Source: Ceriagrion tenellum
Taxonomy: Eukaryota; Arthropoda; Insecta; Odonata; Coenagrionidae
Length of the DNA: 64,000 bases
Assembly (NCBI GenBank): GCA_963169105.1
Contig: OY720633.1
Span: 163,261,780 to 163,325,779 of the forward strand
Direction: 5' to 3'
In this document: positions 56,860 through 64,000 of the stretch, one piece after another
How positions within the stretch are numbered: the stretch's first letter is position 1
Layout: every line of letters starts with the position of its first letter
Position numbers and translations under genes: made by a program
The notes under the pieces: generated by a model
What the model was told of the DNA's origin: nothing
Database searches by the model: none
Seen by the model: the letters and a program-made list of their open reading frames with translations, nothing else

Positions 56860-57240
56860 AACTAAAAAAATCTCCTCCGGGTGCTAATAATTCAACCTCC
56901 GCGCGAGCGACCGGCGCTTTCAACCGGCATTCCAGCCTCCAACCTCGTATTCCGTGCGGAAGAAGGGGAAGGAAAACATAACACCCGTGTTGATGGAGGA
57001 GGAGGAGATATGGGAAGGGAATATTACTCGCGGAAGATAGCGAAAGAGACGGAGAGAGAGAGAAAGATGGGAGGCGTGAGTACAAATATTCATACGGCGT
57101 ATTATACGATAAAGGGACGAGGAGCATCGCGTTCACTTCCCCGATATAGGCATTGTGGCCCGGGAGGACACTCCCGTGAACGCTCTTATTATCTTTGCTT
57201 GAGAGCGCTAAGTCCATCTTCGGACTCGTGCGCTCCATCA
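56860..57240. other. GC-rich island, purine-rich centre
   Basis: CpG-containing ends surround a GA-rich plus-strand core (56,960-57,070). Frames on both strands (56,837-57,250 minus, 56,881-57,252 plus) reflect composition. A mild promoter-like character cannot be confirmed. Confidence 0.3.
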
Positions 57241-57692
57241 GAAAATACATAATTCGATATAAGATGAGATGTAAAATTCCAGCGAAACAATTATAATTGA
57301 TCCTCTTTCCGGAAATTTAAATTGGAAGATAAGTGTATTCATCTTACGACGCTTAAAGGCAATGTTGCCGAGGAAATGTTGGTTTATATAATTGAACTGA
57401 ATACCAATGAGAACCAAGGTAGAAAACTAAAAACTCCGTAAAAATAATGATGAAGTTATGACAATATAATAAAATCATCTCAGTGATGTTGTGAAAAAGT
57501 TGTGTTGTTGTTCTTGGGAATGTTGTGAATATCCAATCATTATTCTCGGAGTTATTAAGATTTAATCTCGAATCTACTAACTTTCTTCTGGCATTAGACT
57601 TCCACACGGATGTATCTGCTTTCAGTAATTGCACATTTTACTAATTAAATCGTGTTAATCCTCTGATTTAAAAGCTCTTCTCATCCATAACT
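57241..57692. other. AT-rich sequence, nothing recognised
   Basis: No supported feature. It lies directly upstream of the hammerhead-like motif at 57,693 and could belong to the same decayed element, but no protein motif can be read in it. Confidence 0.4.
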
Positions 57693-57736
57693 CTCCTCTG
57701 AAAAAGACGAACACTTCATCGTCGAAATATTAGGAG
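57693..57736 (+). ncRNA. Hammerhead-like core, Penelope-type layout
   Basis: CTCCT (57,693-57,697), CTGAAAA (57,698-57,704, consensus CUGAUGA), one base, stem II GACGA/TCGTC (57,706-57,710 and 57,719-57,723) with an 8-base loop, GAAA (57,724-57,727), TATT (fits NNUH), then AGGAG (57,732-57,736), which pairs exactly with CTCCT as stem I. The layout is base-for-base that of the motif at 37,364. The first catalytic box differs from consensus at two positions, so activity is unlikely. It is probably a relic of a Penelope-like terminal repeat. Confidence 0.5.
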
Positions 57737-58689
57737 CTTTTTTGTAAGTGTTTTCTCTTTCGTGTTTCTATGTTCTTTGTCTGCTCAGTGTGGCAAGAAT
57801 TTCAATGGTTATCGAAACGGTATTTAAATACACTTGTCATGAACCCACGTGAGGAATAAGACTTCTATGTGAATCTTCATTTCAAATTTGAATCTTTTCC
57901 CCTCTTCCCTGCGTTCAAGGGAAATGTAGATAGAAAGTAGGTATGAAGATGAATTGTTGCTACGGTGAAGCATTACCATAGTGATAAAAATATCAATTAC
58001 TAAACCAGTTTTACTTTAATATTTCAATACTTTTGGCGTGAATAACGAATGACCAAATTTACACCAACATTTTCAATGGAGCAGTAAAATGTTGAGGAAT
58101 TAGAATGAAATGTTATATTTGCGAACGATAGGTGAAATAGAAATGACAGAGTTGTAAACAATGGGTGTTCTTCTCTATTTTATGGTCAATCATAATATTT
58201 TTAACCTATTTATTTCATTGTATTCAGTTTATAGCTGGTAGGATACTTGAGGAGGCGGTCATCAGCCGTGGTCATTTCCAAGATATTACGATAAAAGAGT
58301 ACACAAGAGAAGAAATAATTGAAATTAATGTATTATATTATTAGCATCAGTGTTTTTTGCGCAGAAAATTCATGGGATTAAAACTTCGGTATCTTTGATA
58401 AATATATTCATGACTATTTCATAAAGACAGCTCAAAGAAATTGTTAACTTTACTTGGAAACATTATCCGAAAATCTGCAAATAAAAACAATTAGCTGCCA
58501 AGAAAATAAGAGGCTTCAAAACTTCTTAAAATTCTTCACATCTCTCACATTGCAAATGAATTACTCCCAGGACCATTTATATTAAAAATAGACTCTTAAA
58601 TACTTCCTACCATATAATTGACGAAAGTTATGCGTCTCGGGAAATTTACAGTAAACTATACGGAGTGAAAAATGAAATGAAATGATTTC
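57737..58689. other. AT-rich sequence, nothing recognised
   Basis: No supported feature was seen in this stretch. Confidence 0.6.
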
Positions 58690-59370
58690 GCAGAAATGAG
58701 AACTTATTTTACACGCGAGAGAGAACAAATCATGGGAGCGGAAGTGAAAGGAAAAGCCGAAAGTGTTAAACGCCTTCGTGTTTATTCCGAGGTCGTGTAT
58801 GTTGGTTCGTATTTATTACGGGTACGTTATGTATGGTTGATTCGGTGGTGCAGGTGGTCGGGGGAAAGGAGCATGAAAGAATGGGAGGGCGAAAGCGTAG
58901 AATTTTGGAGATGCGGTCTGAGGAAGTGCAAATCCGGAAGGAAGAGAATATTACCAGCCGCCCAAAAGTCCTCTACCTCATTCCAAAGGCCTCCGCTGTC
59001 CGTGGGAGGGGGGATAGGTTGGGGGGGGGGGGCAACGACTGGTTTGGGGGCCGGGGGACACCCGCGTCGGCAACCGCAGTTTAAACCTGGGATCGAGATT
59101 TGCGCTGGAGGAAGGTGGGGTGAGGTTAAAGGTCAAAGGGAGACGGGAGGGGATGTCTGACCGGCACAAAAAGTTCCCACACCTCAGGGAGTGTGTTGGA
59201 GGGGAATCAGCAGGGAAAGGGTCAAGAGGGTGAGTTAGGCAAAAGGCCGATTCACGGAGGGGAAGCAGAAGGTCACGGAGGGGTAGAGGCCGTGGTCAGT
59301 TGTCGGGGAAATTTGTGCGTCCTTCTGCGCGGTGGGCAGCGGAAGCGAGGCGCCGGTGGGTAGGGATAAG
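58690..59370. other. G-rich, purine-asymmetric island
   Basis: The plus strand is strongly purine-rich, with G runs at 59,004-59,006, 59,008-59,013, 59,021-59,032, 59,046-59,050 and 59,053-59,057, enough for one or more G-quadruplexes. The frame 58,696-59,160 plus (154 codons) is arginine, glycine and glutamate-rich, has no recognised motif and is most simply explained by purine bias. Its 5' third is less repetitive, so a first exon cannot be wholly excluded. Confidence 0.35.
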
Positions 59371-62300
59371 GAACATTTCTATAATCCGATATATTTATTT
59401 CGATCATGAATGCTTTCGTTCTCGATACTTTACTTTCGATAGTATACTCGCTATTGGAGGGGAAGCCTAATCGGATAACGAAATGTGACAGAAAGTCCAT
59501 TTTATTTTTGTTATTTGTGGCCTTGGTTTCAATGCAATGATTTTTTTAAAGACTTACACGCATATTTCGCTGAAATACACGCTTTCTTCTACCATTTCTT
59601 TACCGGACGAACCTTTTTTCCATTTACTTCTCCCAAAAATGTCACCAAAGAAAAGTAATATCTCACCCTAATTAATATTATTTTACTAATAATAATTAAT
59701 ATAGTTTTTGCCTACCTACGTAACAATCTTGTTTTACAGTACAGCTACGTAAAGTATTACAATCAGAAGGCTAAAAAGAAAGTTGGCTAATCAGGAAAGA
59801 AAGCGTTCGTCACTATCAATGATTCATGTATTGAACGTCATTATTTTATTCTTCTAAAACATATTCCTTGGAAACTACTCGCGAAGGAAAAATGAATTCA
59901 ATATCAAGGTATTTGTTTCAATGCTAATCCGGTATCGATATATTGTATTCGATACCCATTGTGAGCACATTATCGATGCATTTGTCACGAGACTACATCC
60001 CTACCGGTGTTTTGGGCTGGGCCCATGCAGCCGTCGCCCACTGGCTCTGGAATCCAAAGTCCCCGCACAAAGACTAGGGCAGCACACACCAAGATGGCAT
60101 GAAGAAGATAAAACGAACGATTTGAGGAATGTCGCGCCTTCCCGACCCAGAAAGAGGTCGTTAATCATTGAACCTTATTCATCCGAAGGAAAACGTAGGT
60201 CACTATCTTGTTCCACACCGCGTGATAACCCAATTTTCCCGTGTCCCGTTCAGCTCTGAGAGATATCCGCATTAGCGCAAATTATTTCGCATATAAATAT
60301 GAGATTATCGCGGTTCATTCCATCAGTACCTCAATACATACAAAAGATAAATAAATTCAATAAGGAAAAATATACAAAACAATTGGAATGGTGAAAAAAT
60401 CATCAATCAAATTTTTTTTCGAATAAAATATTCACTTCCGCGTTATGTTTGGCCATGGCCATGAAAAAATAATCACGAAAAATAATCTTACTAAAATAAT
60501 TATTAAACTATGTTCTCGAAGTTTGCAGTTATCACCATTAGGATAAATAAAGTATTTCATTAATTTTCGGAATGCGTCCGGCAGACTGGGTGCCAATAAA
60601 ATTTTCATCAGTTACCTTTTGCATCATGTATCCTTGGAGCTTGATTGTCAAAATAATCGACCAATTGCAAAGTATTTAACTCCCAAGAGAATATTAGGCT
60701 ATTCATTTGGGGCTTGCAGGTTCATGGGTAAGCGTTTCAATCTCCGTACAATCGCAAGTCCGCCAGACTTTCTTTGTAATAAGAAAACAGAAGCATTAAA
60801 TGTAGCCAAACATTGTAAGTATTTGGTTCAATACTAATTTTTATGGCAGTACTGTAATGCAGATTATATAAGCATTTAACCGCTAAAATAAATTTACATA
60901 TTTTGGTAAATAAGTATTATCTTACGCATGTTCATGGTTCTTCCACTGGGATGAGGAATTTTTCACCAGCAGCTTATTTTCGAGAAAAGCATGATGATTA
61001 TTAATGCAACTATTTAAAAGATGGAATAATATTTAAAGACGTGATTGTAGATAATTACGTCAATGTTATCAATGTAGTTGAGTTTATTGACGCTTAATGG
61101 GCTTCTTTGAAGATGTGCTAAATACATGTAAAATTATAAAATGGATGGAATATATTGAATGAAGTAATCTAAGTTATTCCTTTATTTATCAGGAAATATA
61201 ACGTTACCGACTACTAATATCTATGAATTATGTGAGGGAAAAATTAAGCCCAATTGATTGTTTTTCCGTTTTAAAATACATCGATTAAAATTAATAATGA
61301 AATAAACTAGTTATTGCTATCCGCATCACTTGAATTTTCCACTGGAAATTAGTCTCTATACAATACGAGCAGCAACCACCAATATGAATTGGAATAAATG
61401 AATACGGACAAAACTTTGGTCTATATAATTAGAGCATATCATACACCACCAGCGTCAACCCAACAACTGTCTCGATGTTTTTGATCCCTTCCGGAAACCA
61501 TGGGGGCTTATTTATTAAGGAATCGACTCGGTCGAACCTCGGAAAATCCGTAGCTCTGACTTAAAATCCCCCGAAAGTTCTTAACTTGTGAATTAAAACT
61601 TTTCGTGGTTCTGACATCAATATTTTGACTCTTTTGAGACTAGAAAATTTCGTGGTCGCACATAATTGCCCTTTATAACAGCCGTAACTATGGCTCTCCA
61701 AAGCAACATCCTATTTTGTTCGTCACCAGTTAGCCACGCGTGACCTTTTCTCGCCACGTCATCTTGCACACGCAAGCCTCGCACCTGCCCAACAGCCTAC
61801 GCATTCCAGTCCCCAACTTCTCCTGTAAATTTTCTCCTCAGATTTCTCCTCTGATTTTTTACTGCAACGTGGAAAATGAAAATCATAAAGCGGAGAGATC
61901 TTGTTTCTTTTTACGATATAAAAGGTGTTTTCAGACCTTTTGGGTTTTCATGGCCACGATTGAAGGTCAACGAATTTATGAAAAAATTCTTGCTTTCTTC
62001 ATTCGGTGGTACTTAGAGCAAATAACCATTTCTCCTGGAATTCGATGAATTCAGTCGCATTTAAAGAAATATAGCTCGTCTTTCCATAGATATAAAAATA
62101 TTTGCCTCTTCCCACACTACTTTTAGAGATGTTTGCCAAAGAGGCCGTTATCTAGGGAATATGGAACGCGTATGCACTCCAGAGAGACTTATTTTTAAAC
62201 CAATGAGGAATTTATAAAGCGCAGATCTCATCAGAACTTGAACAAGGTATATTATTGGATATTCTCCACTTGTTTCAACAAAAAAATCAATTACTCACCG

Positions 62301-62869
62301 CAATAAATTTTAGAGAATCATAAAAAATACTTAATGTTTGAAGATATTTTCACTGTATCGTGAGTAAAACACGAGTCAAACTTGTATTGATGTATTTATT
62401 TATTTATTTATTTACTGCGCGTTTTATTTTTATAAACTATATTTTTATGCTATTAATGGTTCTTGATGCTTCTTTAAGCGGTTGCACTAATAAATACAAT
62501 CCGAAAAAGGTCTCTATTTTGACTAGGAAATATTTCGCTCAAACTACCTCAAAAAGTGGGAAAATTAGGCAAAAAGTTTGCTTTTTTATGTTAATCATGA
62601 TAGCTGGGAAATTGGGGAAATAGCTGATTTCGTAAGCAATAGACCTCTATGAACAAGACGAAATTCAGTAAAAGGGATTAATACGAAAACTAACTCAATT
62701 TTAGTTGCTAATTTCGTTGCAATCAGTGGCATCACTGAATGACGATGGTTTTTCGACTGAGTCGGAAACTGACTCAGGAAATGAATCTTCGCTATTTAAT
62801 TCAGCTATTTGTCGATAAGGGAGTTTTCACAGAATCTTAAAAGCCGCTATAATAGAGGAAGATGTCTTA
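59371..62869. other. Mostly AT-rich, no gene recognised
   Basis: A less AT-rich pocket at 60,000-60,250 carries the plus-strand frame 59,921-60,259, which I do not recognise. A second pocket at 61,440-61,860 has no readable motif. An ATTT microsatellite lies at 62,393-62,414. Confidence 0.5.
62393..62414. repeat. ATTT microsatellite
   Basis: TATT repeated about five and a half times without interruption. Confidence 0.9.
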
Positions 62870-63290
62870 GACCATTCTGGACGGGCTGCCTTTCCCCCAC
62901 CCCCAGCCTTGCCTTGCCATTCATCCCTTACCTCCAAATATCCATAGTGGATTCTTATTGCATTTTGGTGAATTTCTTTTGGTATTATTTCAAAGTATTT
63001 ACTCCCTGTAAATTCCCTCCCTCCTTATCGGTTAAATTCCTCGTCCTTTGCAGCCAAACCCTCGCCTCTTCGCGAGCCAATACCCTGGGCGCCCGTCTCG
63101 TCACGTCAGGTGTACCGGCCGTACTAAAACTACCCTAAATTCCGGAAGTTGCGTCACAGTTTCAACCATCATGGCCAACAAGGGGCTCGTACGGGATAGT
63201 AAGCGAAAAGGCTTACTAGCCGGTCGTACTAGTCGCACTAATTCATCATGGCGTCCGCTCTGGCTTGGGTTGTGAACTTCGGGAGGGCTA
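62870..63290. other. GC-richer segment, CpG-containing
   Basis: Pyrimidine-rich at 62,890-62,940, then CpG-containing from 63,060 to 63,290. Two short frames start in good translational context on the plus strand: ATCATGGCC at about 63,171 and ATCATGGCG at about 63,246. They are brief and unrecognised. It could contain a first exon, but nothing proves it. Confidence 0.25.
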
Positions 63291-63479
63291 CTTTTTGTGA
63301 TCATATCAATTAATTTGATATAATTAAGTTAAAGAATTGTTGTAGAGTGTTGTGTGAACTAATTAACTTTTATTTGCTGAAAAATGGAAAACCTTCTTTT
63401 CTTGGTAATTTAGCCAAATATGCCGAGGTAACGGCTGTCGTCGCTCATTTGTTTCATTCATTTATCGACCACTAGTCAG

Positions 63480-63800
63480 TACAAGCGCTAGTTGTTCGTT
63501 CGAATTGGAAAGTATCGCGCAGACTGATAATGAATGTGGCATACAGAATAAGTATACTGGGAGGAAATGCCTAAGTTGGCCTATCTTTAAGAACAGGGGG
63601 CGTGTTTGCATCACCATTGTGCGGGAAATGTGTCCGCAGGGGAAAGCAGTTTCCCTAACCCCACCTGGTGGTCCGCATTCAGAGCACGTCGAAGTAAGAG
63701 GATTTGGAGCTCTTAGTCATGCGACCGTGCAGTGTGTGCGTATATATGAGTATAAGGCGCCGAGTGAGTTTTTGGGCGGATAGAAGGAGCGGAGGGATGT
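63480..63800 (+). promoter_or_regulatory. Possible regulatory segment near window end
   Basis: A moderately GC-rich segment with CAGGGGGCG at 63,596-63,604, a near-palindromic CCACCTGGTGG at about 63,662-63,672, and tandem TATA-like elements TATATATGAG and TATAAGGCGC at 63,741-63,760. No convincing initiator follows at 25-32 bases. The frame 63,505-63,783 plus is unrecognised. Confidence 0.2.
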
Positions 63801-63927
63801 TGGGAGAGCAAGTTAGAGAGTGAGCGAGCAAAGGACTGTCTTTCTTCCGCTCATATTCCCTCTCATCCGAGATTCACCTCATTATCAATATTGTCATCAC
63901 TGGCTGCAGAAGATGAGAGAAAGAACT

Positions 63928-64000
63928 TCTACATTTACATAAAACCCTGAGAGCCTCCGCATGGTCGTAAGGCAGGGGGTGTTAGGTCACCAGCCGTGTG
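63928..64000 (-). mobile_element. LINE 3' end, GATGTA-tail family, copy C (cut by window edge)
   Basis: The plus strand reads CTACATTTACATAAAACCCT and then GGCAGGGGGTGTTAGGTCAC with CAGCCGTGT, matching copy A at 9,740-9,800 almost exactly over its last 30 bases. On the minus strand this is the 3' UTR and tail. The coding part, if present, lies beyond the window. Confidence 0.85.

Noticed and set aside
58696..59160. 154-codon plus-strand frame
   Set aside because: Purine-biased DNA yields an Arg/Gly/Glu-rich product with no recognisable domain; not called as a gene.
1..64000. Search by eye for tRNA, rRNA, CRISPR or bacterial operon features
   Set aside because: No tRNA-like T-arm with a matching acceptor stem, no rRNA-like conserved blocks, no regularly spaced direct repeats, and no tandem long frames with ribosome binding sites were seen.

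Overview
This window is nuclear DNA of a multicellular eukaryote, most likely an arthropod and probably an insect. It is AT-rich, has no long open frames, no operon-like layout and no bacterial signals, and it carries decayed non-LTR retrotransposon (LINE) remnants of several kinds common in arthropod genomes. I recognise no host protein-coding gene, rRNA, tRNA or CRISPR array. The longest frames (up to about 210 codons) lie in low-complexity GC-rich islands and do not look like proteins. The window is best read as intergenic or long-intron sequence. I cannot name the species.

About 45 kb is AT-rich sequence in which I see nothing. Into it are set: (1) LINE fragments. One family, with a GATGTA-type tail, has five fragments (9,729-10,075 minus; 31,310-31,755 plus; 38,030-38,290 plus; 52,785-52,853 plus; 63,928 to the window edge, minus). 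A Jockey/CR1-like family has two (31,756-32,575 plus; 42,150-43,035 minus). There are three other reverse-transcriptase remnants (41,290-41,610; 46,960-47,350; 48,000-49,640, all minus). (2) A 450-bp dispersed repeat with three copies (18,450-18,965; 19,955-20,410; 46,110-46,560). (3) A diverged four-copy tandem array with a unit near 230 bp (43,480-44,400). (4) Fold-back structures: a perfect 47-bp inverted repeat at 21,310-21,460 and larger imperfect ones at 15,957-16,123 and 37,157-37,463. (5) A dozen GC/CpG-rich islands with strong purine/pyrimidine strand asymmetry and G-quadruplex-capable runs.

The most interesting signal is a hammerhead-ribozyme-like core found at three loci (37.2-37.4 kb, in both arms of an inverted repeat; 16.0 kb; 57.7 kb). 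All share one layout: short stem I, a CUGANGA-type box, a 5-6 bp stem II, GAAA-type box, a four-base NNUH segment, and closure of stem I. This matches the minimal hammerhead known from Penelope-like retroelements, so these loci are probably relics of Penelope-like terminal repeats, although no Penelope-like protein is visible here. Second-tier observations are four CTCF-like CAGRGGGCG motifs, all on the plus strand, and one TATA-containing GC island at 30.6-30.8 kb that could be a real promoter.
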